61,296 nucleotides of DNA from JANYGM01 sp043764015 (GTDB lineage: Bacteria > Bacteroidota > Bacteroidia > Cytophagales > Thermonemataceae): the NCBI GenBank assembly GCA_043764015.1, contig JAYUKY010000036.1, forward strand, positions 1-61,296, written 5' to 3'. The position numbers were made by a program, and so were the translations under genes. Of this stretch, positions 43,623 to 51,983 are shown piece by piece. The notes under the pieces were generated by a model. It did no database searches. It worked only from the letters and a program-made list of their open reading frames with translations, and had not been told where the DNA came from. Each line of letters starts with the position of its first letter. The first letter of the stretch is position 1.

Positions 43623-44849
43623 TTATAAAACAGTTAGTTTTGGTATTGCCACCACAAATTTTCCGCCCCATTCTCTCACGTATTGCAACTGTTCCATTAT
43701 TTCCTCTTTGATATTCCAAGGAAAAATTACAATAAAATCAGGTTTTTCATCTTTCAAAATTTGTTCATTAACAACAGGAATATGGCTTGCAGGCAAAAAT
43801 TTACCTTGTTTGTGCGGCGACTTATCCACCACAAAGCTAATAAAATCTTTCTTAATTCCACAATAATTTGACAAAGTATTTCCTTTGGCAGCAGCACCAT
43901 AAGCTGCCACTTTTTTGTTATTCCTTTTTTGTTCTAATAAAAATGAAAGAAAATCAACTTTTACTTTTTCTGCATTACGCTGAAAATCAGCATAATAAGC
44001 CATTGTATTCATTCCTTTGGCTATTTCTTTGTCTAATAAATTTTGGATATTTACTGAGATTTCTTTAGTATTATCCTCTTTATGTTTAGCAAAAATTCTC
44101 AAAGAACCACCGTGAGTAGCAATTTCTTCTACATCAAAAATCTCTAAATGATGTTTTTCAAAAATTTGTTTAGCTGTCAAGAAAGAAAAGTACGAAAAAT
44201 GTTCGTGATAAATGGTGTCAAATTGGTTGTTTTCCATCAGTTGCATCAAGTGCGGAAACTCCATTGTAACCACGCCTTGTGGCTTTAGAGCAATTTTCAG
44301 GCCGCCCACAAAATCATTAATATCAGGCACGTGAGCAAGCACATTGTTGCCCAACAGCAAGTCTGCCTGTCTGTTTTGAGCTACTAATTTGTTGGCTAAA
44401 TCTACGCCAAAGAATTCTGTCCAACTTTCTATTCCTATTTCTCTTGCTACTTTTGCGGTGCTTAAAGTAGGTTCAATACCCAAAACGGGTACATTTTTTT
44501 CTTTAAAATATTGCAACAAATAACCGTCATTGGAAGCTATTTCTATGATTTGAGAATTTTTATCATACCCAAATCTATTTATCATCATTTCTACATAGCT
44601 TTTAGAGTGCGCCAGCCACGAGGTAGAAAAAGAAGAAAAATAAACGTAATCTTCACTAAAAATCTCGTCTGCTTTCTTGTATTCGTCTATTTGCACCAAA
44701 AAAGTACGCTCACTTACCCACAAATTAAGTGGATAATGCACTTCTGGCTCATTGAGTTGTGCTTTCGTGAGGAAAGCATTAGAAGGCGGACTAAAACCTA
44801 AATCTATAAATTTTGCCGTAAGTGGCTGATTATCAAAACGACAGTTCAT
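43623..44849 (-). CDS. sugar C-methyltransferase-like protein
   Basis: A 408-residue protein matching NDP-sugar C-methyltransferases of the TylC3 type (Methyltransf_13/Methyltransf_11/Methyltransf_14 layout). The start resembles the family (LGFSPPSNAFLT), motif I is SQIIEIASNDGYLLQYFKEK near 98-117, and the C-terminal VAAYGAAAKGNTLSNYCGI is typical. The Zn-binding Cys pairs of the N-terminal domain are lost: only Cys3 remains. It directly follows the CDP-sugar genes, so a CDP-4-keto-6-deoxy sugar is the likely substrate. Confidence 0.85.
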   Translation of the reverse strand: MNCRFDNQPLTAKFIDLGFSPPSNAFLTKAQLNEPEVHYPLNLWVSERTFLVQIDEYKKADEIFSEDYVYFSSFSTSWLAHSKSYVEMMINRFGYDKNSQIIEIASNDGYLLQYFKEKNVPVLGIEPTLSTAKVAREIGIESWTEFFGVDLANKLVAQNRQADLLLGNNVLAHVPDINDFVGGLKIALKPQGVVTMEFPHLMQLMENNQFDTIYHEHFSYFSFLTAKQIFEKHHLEIFDVEEIATHGGSLRIFAKHKEDNTKEISVNIQNLLDKEIAKGMNTMAYYADFQRNAEKVKVDFLSFLLEQKRNNKKVAAYGAAAKGNTLSNYCGIKKDFISFVVDKSPHKQGKFLPASHIPVVNEQILKDEKPDFIVIFPWNIKEEIMEQLQYVREWGGKFVVAIPKLTVL

Positions 44850-44872
44850 TATGTAAATTTTTTGTATTTTTC

Positions 44873-45418
44873 TTAAATTCCTTTAAAATCTTCGTTCAAA
44901 AACGGTAAATCTTTATCTTTTTGAGAAATAGTGCTTACAGGCAACTTCCAAACAATATTTATCTTTGTATCCGCATAATTTAAGCCTGCATCAGCCTTTG
45001 GATTATAAAATTCTGTGTGGTGATAAAGAAGTTCTGAATCATCTTCCAACGTCTGAAAACCGTGTGCAAAGCCTTGTGGCACATAAATCATTCTTTTATT
45101 TTCTGCTGACAATTCAACGCCAAAATATTGCAAAAAAGTAGGAGAATGCGCTCGTATATCCACAACCACGTCATACACACTCCCACGCACACAACGAATA
45201 AGTTTTATTTCCTCAAAAGGCGGATTTTGGTGGTGCATACCTCGCAAAGTGCCTTTTTTTGTATTGATAGAGTGGTTGAGTTGTACAAATTCTTTCGTAT
45301 GCCCTACTTCTTCAAATTCTTTTTTACAGAAAGTCCTCATAAAAACGCCTCTATCATCAACCATTGGACTAAGTTCTACCACAAAAGCACCTTTTAAGTT
45401 AGTTTCTACGAATTTCAT
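44873..45418 (-). CDS. dTDP-4-keto-rhamnose 3,5-epimerase-like (RfbC-like)
   Basis: A 181-residue cupin epimerase. DDRGVFMRTFCKKEFEEVG, then GTLRGMHHQNPPFEEIKLIR and VPQGFAHGFQTLEDDSELLY match RfbC, including the catalytic His in RGMHHQ. Here it follows CDP-glucose genes, so it probably acts on a CDP-linked 4-keto sugar. The ATG at 45418 forms an ATGA overlap with the RfbG stop and is preferred to a TTG three codons upstream. Confidence 0.85.
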   Translation of the reverse strand: MKFVETNLKGAFVVELSPMVDDRGVFMRTFCKKEFEEVGHTKEFVQLNHSINTKKGTLRGMHHQNPPFEEIKLIRCVRGSVYDVVVDIRAHSPTFLQYFGVELSAENKRMIYVPQGFAHGFQTLEDDSELLYHHTEFYNPKADAGLNYADTKINIVWKLPVSTISQKDKDLPFLNEDFKGI

Positions 45419-46530
45419 CTTGTCCAAATAAGGTTTTTCTCTTGTGCTTTCGCAATGTAATTTTCCAGTTGTTTTTCTGTAGAAATATTTTCATTTTCTA
45501 TCCAGTTTTTATACCACTCAACTGTCTGACTGATAGTGTTTTCTGTATTCCAAATTGGAGTCCATTGGAGCAAAGTTGTTGATTTTGTATTATCTAATTT
45601 GAGAATATTTGCCTCGTGAAGCTGATTTTCATTTTGCTCAATTTGGAAATTTAATTTATCCCATTTTTGCTTTACGAGTGCCAAAATATCACCCACTTCA
45701 ATGCACTGACTCACATCAGGAGAGAAATTCCAAGCATCAGCAAACATTGTTTTACCTTCTAAAAGTTGTTGCCCTAATTGCAAATACCCAGCCAAAGGCT
45801 CTAAAACGTGTTGCCAGGGGCGTATAGCCTTTGGATTTCTGATATTTACGGTTTCATTATTTTTGATAGCACGCATCATATCAGGGAAAAGCCTGTCTGT
45901 TGCCCAATCACCGCCACCAATAACGTTTCCTGCACGTGCAGTTGCAAGTAGAATTTTATTATTATTATTATTTTGATAATCTTGCAAAAAAGATTTTCTA
46001 TATGATGCTGTCATTATCTCCACACAGGCTTTTGAGGCACTATATGGGTCGTGTCCACCCAATCTATCATTTTCTCTATATCCCCAAACCCATTCTTGAT
46101 TTTCATAGACTTTGTCTGTCGTAATGCTTACAATGGCTTTTACACTTGGGCAATTTTTAGCTACCTCGTACACATTAAGCGTACCTATTAGATTTGTTTG
46201 ATAGGTTTCCGTAGGATTTTGGTACGAATATCTTACAAGTGCTTGTGCAGCCAAATGAAAAATAATATCAGGTTGATGTTTCTGGACTACTTTTTCTAAA
46301 TTTTCTTTATCATTTATATTTGCAAAACAAGAAGTTAAGTTATTGTTTTTCAATAAGTTAAAATGATTTTCTTTGGTATTTGATTCCAATGCATATCCTA
46401 TGACTTTTGCCCCCATTTTTTGCAACCAAAATACTAACCAACTACCTTTAAAGCCCGTATGTCCTGTTACTAAAACGGTTTTGTTTTGGTAAATTCCGTT
46501 AAATAATTTTTTGAAATAATTTAATTCCAT
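45415..46530 (-). CDS. rfbG: CDP-glucose 4,6-dehydratase
   Basis: A 371-residue extended SDR enzyme that turns CDP-glucose into CDP-4-keto-6-deoxyglucose. NAD-binding VLVTGHTGFKGSWLVFWL is near residues 17-34; SITTDKVYENQEWVWGYREN and DPYSASKACVEIMTASYR carry the catalytic Thr/Asp and Tyr-Lys. The ATG at 46530 lies within the last codons of rfbF and is preferred to a GTG three codons upstream. rfbF, rfbG and the RfbC-like gene form one overlapping operon. Confidence 0.93.
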   Translation of the reverse strand: MELNYFKKLFNGIYQNKTVLVTGHTGFKGSWLVFWLQKMGAKVIGYALESNTKENHFNLLKNNNLTSCFANINDKENLEKVVQKHQPDIIFHLAAQALVRYSYQNPTETYQTNLIGTLNVYEVAKNCPSVKAIVSITTDKVYENQEWVWGYRENDRLGGHDPYSASKACVEIMTASYRKSFLQDYQNNNNNKILLATARAGNVIGGGDWATDRLFPDMMRAIKNNETVNIRNPKAIRPWQHVLEPLAGYLQLGQQLLEGKTMFADAWNFSPDVSQCIEVGDILALVKQKWDKLNFQIEQNENQLHEANILKLDNTKSTTLLQWTPIWNTENTISQTVEWYKNWIENENISTEKQLENYIAKAQEKNLIWTR

Positions 46531-47300
46531 ACTTTCCACTTAGCTTGTTGGGTGTTCCAGAGTTGTTCTAACTCAATTTTATCTCTCAAAGCGTCCATAC
46601 ATTTCCAAAAACTATGGTGTTTGTATGCCATCAGTTCATTATTTTTAGCAAGATTTTCAAGTGGTGTTTCTTCCCACATCACATCATCAATATTTTCGTG
46701 TTGAAGATAGTCAAAAACTTGCGGTTTTAGGATAAAAAAACCGCCATTTATCCAACTTCCATCACCTTTTGGTTTTTCTCTAAATTGCGTTACTTTTCCA
46801 TCAATGATTTCCATTCCTCCAAAACGAGCTTCTGGTTGAATAGCAGTTACGGTAGCTATTTTATTATGATTTTGATGAAATTTCAAAAGTTCTGCCAGAT
46901 TTACATCACAAACACCATCACCATAAGTAAGCATAAAATCTTCATTTCCAATGTAATCCTGCACTCTTTTTAGTCTTCCCGCAGTTTTGGTATTAAGTCC
47001 AGTGTCTACAAGTGTAACCTTAAAATCTTCTGTTTTAGTGTAATGAATATCTATTTGATTGTTGTTGAGTTCTACGGTTACATCAGAATTATGCAAAAAA
47101 TAGTTTGTAAAATATTCTTTTATCATTACACCTTTATAACCCAAACAAATAATAAATTCGTTGAAGCCATAAGTTTCATAAATTTTCATAATATGCCAAA
47201 GCATAGGTTTTCCACCAATTTCCACCATTGGTTTTGGTCGTGCTTCTGTTTCTTCAGATAGGCGTGTGCCAAGACCACCCGCAAAAATAACTACTTTCAT
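46521..47300 (-). CDS. rfbF: glucose-1-phosphate cytidylyltransferase
   Basis: A 259-residue nucleotidyltransferase making CDP-glucose from CTP and glucose-1-phosphate. The N-terminal signature VVIFAGGLGTRLSEETEARP with PKPMVEIGGKPMLWHIMKIY, the metal-binding TYGDGVCDVN and the WINGGFFILKP segment fit RfbF. Length is normal. The ATG overlaps the stop of the Wzt-type ABC gene by four bases (ATGA), so the transporter ATPase and sugar genes are coupled. Confidence 0.95.
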   Translation of the reverse strand: MKVVIFAGGLGTRLSEETEARPKPMVEIGGKPMLWHIMKIYETYGFNEFIICLGYKGVMIKEYFTNYFLHNSDVTVELNNNQIDIHYTKTEDFKVTLVDTGLNTKTAGRLKRVQDYIGNEDFMLTYGDGVCDVNLAELLKFHQNHNKIATVTAIQPEARFGGMEIIDGKVTQFREKPKGDGSWINGGFFILKPQVFDYLQHENIDDVMWEETPLENLAKNNELMAYKHHSFWKCMDALRDKIELEQLWNTQQAKWKVWN

Positions 47301-48571
47301 ATTTTAAATGTACTTTTACAGTCTAATTTAGGACGAACAACACCTGGCCATTCATTCACATACTCATTCCCTCTTTTGTTTAAATCTTCTGTAACATCAA
47401 AAACCAAACTTTCTATGGCGTTAAAATGTACAATAACTGGAGATAATGTAGATAATGCAATATTTACACAATAAGAGGCAGTATTAAGTAAATCTTTGGG
47501 TAGCCACATCACTACAGTATGTGTGCCTACTTGTCCGTGATGTTCTTTTTCGTCTTCTCCTCCAATAAAAACGTATTCTCCTTTTATTGTAAAAAAATGT
47601 ATATTTGGGATAGGTTTATACCCCTCTTTTTTAACAGTATATTCATATTCTATACCAATTTTTTCTCCTACTTGAATATGCTCTATATGATTATTATTTT
47701 CATCAATAATTCTTACATAATTTAGTTCTGCTACCTCATCACCAAGTTTTTTATCTTTCCATTCCATTTTTGTTTTTTGTGATAATTCACTTCCCAGATA
47801 TTTTTGTACTGTTTCTTTAGCCGTATTTTGATAAACTATAGTACCATTTTTTAAATAAATTCCTGTATTACACAAACTTTGTACAGCATCCATATTATGG
47901 CTCACAAAAATTACCGTTCTGCCTTCTCCTGCTACATCTTTCATTTTGCCAAGACATTTTTTCTGAAATTCTGCATCTCCTACTGCCAAAACCTCATCAA
48001 GAATCAATATTTCTGGCTCTAAATGTGCAGCTACTGCAAAAGCTAAACGCACATACATACCTGATGAGTAGCGTTTTACTGGTGTATCAATGTATTTTCC
48101 TATCCCTGAAAACTCTATAATTTCGTCTAATTTGCTTTTAATATCATTTTTGGTCATTCCCAAAATAGCACCATTCAAAAAAATGTTTTCTCTACCCGTA
48201 AGTTCTGGATGAAAACCTGTTCCAACTTCTAATAGACTAGCTATTCTGCCTTTTATTTTGATGTTTCCTGTGGTGGGAGCTGTTACTTTTGAGAGGATTT
48301 TAAGAAGTGTAGATTTTCCTGCCCCATTCTTGCCAATAATTCCTAAAACTTCTCCTTGCTTTACCTCAAAGTTGATGTTTTGTAATGCCCAAACGTATTC
48401 TCCCTCTATTGTTTCCCTGTTGTTTGCTTCTCCAATTTTTAGGTTTGGGTCTTCCTTTCCACGTATTTTTGCCCACAAACTTCCTATATCGTCACGCAAC
48501 GAGCCTGTTCCTGTAAGCCCTAAACGGTATTGTTTATAAAGATTTTCTACTTGTAAAACGATATTTGACAC
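47297..48571 (-). CDS. wzt: Wzt-type ABC transporter ATPase
   Basis: A 424-residue ATPase of ABC exporters for O-antigen or teichoic acid. Walker A is LGIIGKNGAGKSTLLKIL near 74-91; the signature is KRYSSGMYVRLAFAVA and Walker B ILILDEVLAVGDAEF. The C-terminal 160 residues form a Wzt_C-like carbohydrate-recognition domain (VRIIDENNNHIEHIQVGEKI and TASYCVNIALS). It starts with GTG. Its permease, Wzm, is not in this window, which is unusual since the two are normally adjacent. Confidence 0.9.
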   Translation of the reverse strand: MSNIVLQVENLYKQYRLGLTGTGSLRDDIGSLWAKIRGKEDPNLKIGEANNRETIEGEYVWALQNINFEVKQGEVLGIIGKNGAGKSTLLKILSKVTAPTTGNIKIKGRIASLLEVGTGFHPELTGRENIFLNGAILGMTKNDIKSKLDEIIEFSGIGKYIDTPVKRYSSGMYVRLAFAVAAHLEPEILILDEVLAVGDAEFQKKCLGKMKDVAGEGRTVIFVSHNMDAVQSLCNTGIYLKNGTIVYQNTAKETVQKYLGSELSQKTKMEWKDKKLGDEVAELNYVRIIDENNNHIEHIQVGEKIGIEYEYTVKKEGYKPIPNIHFFTIKGEYVFIGGEDEKEHHGQVGTHTVVMWLPKDLLNTASYCVNIALSTLSPVIVHFNAIESLVFDVTEDLNKRGNEYVNEWPGVVRPKLDCKSTFKI

Positions 48572-48593
48572 GAATATTTGACTGGTTTACTTG

Positions 48594-48863
48594 TTATTTG
48601 TTTATATTTTCCTCGCAATTTAGCAAATAATCCTTAATTTCTTGCAATTTTTCTGCTGAAAAGTCTGTTTTATACATCATTTCAAAACGCCTTGCTATTA
48701 TTTGTCTGTGGGAAAATGTTGGATTTTGTCTTTTTACCAAACTGTATGCCATCTCTAAACTAGCCGTTATCATATCACAACTTATTTGTAATCTTTCAAA
48801 ATTACTTTTCTGATTGATAATTTCAATTTGTTTTTTTTTAATGAAAGCTGGTGTATCATTCAT
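48594..48863 (-). CDS. small protein paired with a nucleotidyltransferase
   Basis: An 89-residue, charged, probably helical protein (for example FERLQISCDMITASLEMAYS and HRQIIARRFEMMYKTDFS). I recognise no family. It directly follows the nucleotidyltransferase gene at 48886 (22 bp), so the two resemble the small-protein/nucleotidyltransferase pairs that make up some toxin-antitoxin and abortive-infection modules. It lies inside the polysaccharide locus without an obvious sugar-related role. Confidence 0.6.
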   Translation of the reverse strand: MNDTPAFIKKKQIEIINQKSNFERLQISCDMITASLEMAYSLVKRQNPTFSHRQIIARRFEMMYKTDFSAEKLQEIKDYLLNCEENINK

Positions 48864-48885
48864 TTTGGTACTAATTTATTTAAAA

Positions 48886-49425
48886 CTACTTTTGAAAACC
48901 AATATTATATGTATTCAATTCCAATATTTTTATCCAATAAACAAGGTACTGAACATCTAAATCTTGGTTATCAAGCAAATTTTCTATATCTTCTAATTGT
49001 CGTTCACTTTTGAGTTCTTGTATCCATCTAAGTTTAGCAATAATCAAATCTTCCAAAGAAATTACCCAGAGTTTTGGTTGATTTTCAATCAAACTCAAAA
49101 GTTTTTTCCGTTGGAATGCAATCAAGTCATATTCTCCGTTTTTTCTTAAAATGAAATCAATTTTCCAACCATTTTTCCTGCTAATCACATTAAACATTCC
49201 ATTATGTTGTATTGCTTCTTCAATACTTGGTTTGTGACAATAAAAATCAGTTTTAAAAATATTTTCAATAGCTGAAACATCTTTTTGTTCTATTTCTACC
49301 ACCAAATCTATATCTCTTGTGGTACGCTGAATAGTATAAAAACCCATAGCAAGGCTTCCAGAAAGCATATAAGGAAGTTTTATTATTTCTAATTGTTGTG
49401 TAATATCATAAAGAAAATCTATCAT
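48886..49425 (-). CDS. nucleotidyltransferase-fold protein
   Basis: A 179-residue protein of the DNA polymerase beta-like nucleotidyltransferase group. The motif YMLSGSLAMGFYTIQRTTRD then IDLVVEIEQKD (about 19-49) has the GS helix and the DxD of the active site. It is like the DUF6036/AbiEii-related proteins seen in mobile gene modules. It is followed 22 bp later by an 89-residue partner gene. Activity and target are unknown. Confidence 0.72.
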   Translation of the reverse strand: MIDFLYDITQQLEIIKLPYMLSGSLAMGFYTIQRTTRDIDLVVEIEQKDVSAIENIFKTDFYCHKPSIEEAIQHNGMFNVISRKNGWKIDFILRKNGEYDLIAFQRKKLLSLIENQPKLWVISLEDLIIAKLRWIQELKSERQLEDIENLLDNQDLDVQYLVYWIKILELNTYNIGFQK

Positions 49426-49487
49426 TTTAGGTTCAAGCTAATATTTTTCAAAGGAAAGTGTTATTATGATAAATTTTTCATTTTCTT

Positions 49488-50513
49488 TCAATATATTTCA
49501 ATCATTTCCAAAAGCTCATTTTGACTAATCCAACTTATATTTTGATTAGAAATTAAGCTAAAATTTTCTTGTATTTTTTTTCCATTATAATATTTTTGAT
49601 AGCTTTCTAAAAATTGCTTTTTGGGTACAACAATATAATATTTTTCAGTTTCAAAGGCATAATTTGCTTCTGTTTGGTTGAGCATTTCCTCGTGAATTTT
49701 CTCTCCTTGCCGCAAACCAATCACGTTTAAAGTGGCTTTTGGGGCAATAGTTGTTGCTAAATCTGTGATTTTGTAAGAACGAAGTTTTGGCACAAAAATC
49801 TCACCTCCAAAAGTTTTTTTTTCTATTAAGTTTTGTGAATTTTTCAAAGATTTTTCCAAAATATCTAAGGCAATTATGGTAGCTTCTTGCATTGTAAGAG
49901 AAAATCTTGTTGTTTCAAGATGCGTAATAGGTAAAAAGTTTTTTTCTTTTTCCTTCTGAAAAAAAGGTACTACAGACCCAGCAGACCCAAAAAAATTAGC
50001 ATAACGAATGATACTAAAAGTAGTAGTATGATTATCATTTGCATTCACAAAAAGCCTATCAGCACACAATTTACTTGCACCATACACGCTTGTAGGAGAG
50101 CAGGCTTTATCAGTAGAAATAGCTATAACAGTTTGAATATTAAGCTCTTGTGCTACTTCAATAATATTTTCCGCACCACCTATATTGGTTTTTACACATT
50201 CTAATGGATTTTGCTCTGCTAAATCAATGTGTTTGAGTGCCGCAGCGTGAATAATAATGTCAATATTTTGACCTTTATTTTTACACGTGTTTTTTAGTTG
50301 TTTTATATCTCTTATATCTCCAATTACAAACTTAGTTTTAGCATTAAAGCCCCAATTTAGCACTTCTTGTGCCATTTCGTATTGTTTTTGTTCGTTTCTT
50401 GAATAGATAATTATTTGTTTTATTTCTGGGTATTTTGTTAGCATTTCTTTGGCTAATGCCTTGCCAAATGAGCCTGTTCCGCCCGTAATTAAAATTGATT
50501 TGTTTGCTAACAC
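49488..50513 (-). CDS. pseB: UDP-N-acetylglucosamine 4,6-dehydratase-like, PseB-like
   Basis: A 341-residue SDR enzyme of the CapD/FlaA1/PseB group. ILITGGTGSFGKALAKEML is near residues 7-25; AALKHIDLAEQNPLECVKTN, STDKACSPTSVYGASKLCAD with the Tyr-Lys pair, and RYANFFGSAGSVVPFF follow. Single-domain soluble form like PseB, which makes a 4-keto-6-deoxy HexNAc. It starts with GTG. No other pseudaminic acid genes are nearby, so the product may be another 6-deoxy HexNAc. Confidence 0.85.
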   Translation of the reverse strand: MLANKSILITGGTGSFGKALAKEMLTKYPEIKQIIIYSRNEQKQYEMAQEVLNWGFNAKTKFVIGDIRDIKQLKNTCKNKGQNIDIIIHAAALKHIDLAEQNPLECVKTNIGGAENIIEVAQELNIQTVIAISTDKACSPTSVYGASKLCADRLFVNANDNHTTTFSIIRYANFFGSAGSVVPFFQKEKEKNFLPITHLETTRFSLTMQEATIIALDILEKSLKNSQNLIEKKTFGGEIFVPKLRSYKITDLATTIAPKATLNVIGLRQGEKIHEEMLNQTEANYAFETEKYYIVVPKKQFLESYQKYYNGKKIQENFSLISNQNISWISQNELLEMIEIY

Positions 50514-50547
50514 TTTTTATAGGTAATTTTTGAGTAATTTTATTTTA

Positions 50548-51159
50548 TTAAAAATTTAGGGCTAATTCTAGTAGTTTTTCTTTAATTATCTCGTCTGAAA
50601 CAGGCGCAACTATCCACACTATTGGTTCTGAATAATCTATTCCTTCAAAATAGCAGATTTGTTGCCTAAATAATTTCTCTGAATATCCTTCTTTGTATAT
50701 ATCTAATGCTTTTTTACTTACTGTTTCAATAGAGAAAAAATCCTTTAGTAAGAAATAAATATCTACATAATCTTTCCATTTGGCACGCCTACCCATTGCA
50801 TAAAATTTCATAGCTGCAAGCGTAAGCAAATCAGGCATTTTGACATATTTTTGTAGTTCAAAACCTGCCTCTAAGTGAAATGGATAATAAAAAAATGTAA
50901 ATTTCACTTCATTTATAAGGTAATGTATGCCATCAAAATCTTCAAAAATAAACCTTTTTTTTGCATCTAAATCATTGATTTTCTTTTTGATACTATTTTT
51001 ATTAAGCGGTTTTTCTTTGAACAAATCAAAGTCTATACTTTCTCTATGCCCTATTTGCAAAGCAATAGCCGTTCCTCCAACCAGCAAAAATTCTTTTTTA
51101 AATTTTTGTAGAAATGGTAAAAGTTCTTTTTGCGTATCAGAAAGGATATTTAGGTACAT
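50548..51159 (-). CDS. AbiEii/AbiGii-family nucleotidyltransferase
   Basis: A 203-residue nucleotidyl transferase of the AbiEii type. EFLLVGGTAIALQIGHRESI then DFDLFKEKPLN (about 25-55) carries the GG/GT motif and the DxD. AbiEii proteins are the toxins of type IV toxin-antitoxin phage-abortive systems. The ATG at 51159 is preferred over a TTG seven codons upstream; it overlaps the end of the 91-residue gene by 23 bp. Toxin activity is inferred. Confidence 0.8.
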   Translation of the reverse strand: MYLNILSDTQKELLPFLQKFKKEFLLVGGTAIALQIGHRESIDFDLFKEKPLNKNSIKKKINDLDAKKRFIFEDFDGIHYLINEVKFTFFYYPFHLEAGFELQKYVKMPDLLTLAAMKFYAMGRRAKWKDYVDIYFLLKDFFSIETVSKKALDIYKEGYSEKLFRQQICYFEGIDYSEPIVWIVAPVSDEIIKEKLLELALNF

Positions 51160-51412
51160 TTTTTCTAAAATATAGGTCAAAAAAATTTCTTACCATTGGA
51201 AAATAATTATTTCTTTCATTCTTAATTTTACTACCAAATTCTCGTGCTACATTTTCTTTGCCTAATACTTCAAAAAGTGCCTTAACATCTTGTATAGTAC
51301 CATAATTCAAAATAAATTCTACCAAAACACTATCACTCATAACATTTAGTTGAGTTTTGTCAAAATACCAAAAAAGTAATTTGTTTTCTTCAATAAGGCT
51401 ACTTCTTGTCAT
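51137..51412 (-). CDS. DUF6922-like antitoxin-type partner protein
   Basis: A 91-residue protein containing LLFWYFDKTQLNVMSDSVLV and ILNYGTIQDVKALFEVLGKE. Such small proteins are found before AbiEii-like nucleotidyltransferase genes and probably serve as their cognate partner. Its end overlaps the AbiEii-like gene. It begins after the strong terminator at 51461-51498, so it is probably the first gene of the minus-strand transcript. Confidence 0.65.
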   Translation of the reverse strand: MTRSSLIEENKLLFWYFDKTQLNVMSDSVLVEFILNYGTIQDVKALFEVLGKENVAREFGSKIKNERNNYFPMVRNFFDLYFRKNVPKYPF

Positions 51413-51460
51413 ATTTTTTAAAATTTATTGCAAAACATCTAAATTATTTCTTATTCCTTT

Positions 51461-51498
51461 AAAAAAATCTTTCAAATAAAGAATTTGAAAGATTTTTT
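51461..51498 (-). terminator. strong terminator after the SCP2 gene
   Basis: A perfect 16-bp stem (AAAAAATCTTTCAAAT, 51462-51477, with its complement at 51483-51498) around a 5-base loop is followed on both strands by T-rich DNA. It lies 36 bp downstream of the SCP2 stop and separates it from the polysaccharide-side transcript. Confidence 0.78.
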
Positions 51499-51534
51499 AA
51501 GATAGCAATTAGTTCATAACCAGCTAATTACTAA

Positions 51535-51843
51535 TTATTTTTTAGCATCAGCAATAATTTGTACCACTTTCATAGCCACACCCATATCTCCTTTGATTTT
51601 GAGTTTGCCCATCATAAAAGCGTTCATAGCGTTTAGCTCGCCATCAAGCATTTTATTTGCATTTTCAAGCGTGAGAATAGCCACACAATCCGCCTCAAGG
51701 TCGTCATTAGTAACTACATTTGGCACTTGTTTGGCATCAACGAAAACTGCGCCTTCGTCAAAAGAAAATTTTACGGTAGCATTTAGTTTGCTATCCTCAC
51801 CCACAACGGTTTTTACTCTGTCTGTAAATAATGAAATACTCAT
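51535..51843 (-). CDS. SCP2 sterol-binding domain protein
   Basis: A 102-residue single-domain SCP2 protein (sterol carrier protein 2 fold): AILTLENANKMLDGELNAMN, AFMMGKLKIKGDMGVAMKVV. It probably carries a hydrophobic ligand such as a fatty acyl chain. Soluble. It is the only gene in its unit, followed by a strong terminator. Confidence 0.88.
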   Translation of the reverse strand: MSISLFTDRVKTVVGEDSKLNATVKFSFDEGAVFVDAKQVPNVVTNDDLEADCVAILTLENANKMLDGELNAMNAFMMGKLKIKGDMGVAMKVVQIIADAKK

Positions 51844-51914
51844 TTTGGTTGTTTTTTTGATACGTTGATGTATACTATATGATGTATTAAACCATCATTT
51901 TAAATATTTCTCAA

Positions 51915-51983
51915 AAGTAACTATTTTTTGATTATTTTTTTGATTATTTTTTTGATTTTTTTTGATTTTTTTGATTTTTTCTT
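51915..51983. repeat. T-rich GATTTTTTT simple repeat
   Basis: Five or more near-copies of the word TTTTTTGAT or TTTTTTTGATTA occupy the gap between the SCP2 start and the phosphatase stop. The repeat runs close to the end of the phosphatase coding region (K- and E-rich tail) and could expand or contract. Confidence 0.6.

Noticed and set aside
49488..50513. A complete pseudaminic acid pathway
   Set aside because: Only the first enzyme type is present; PseC, PseH, PseG, PseI and PseF-like genes are not seen here.
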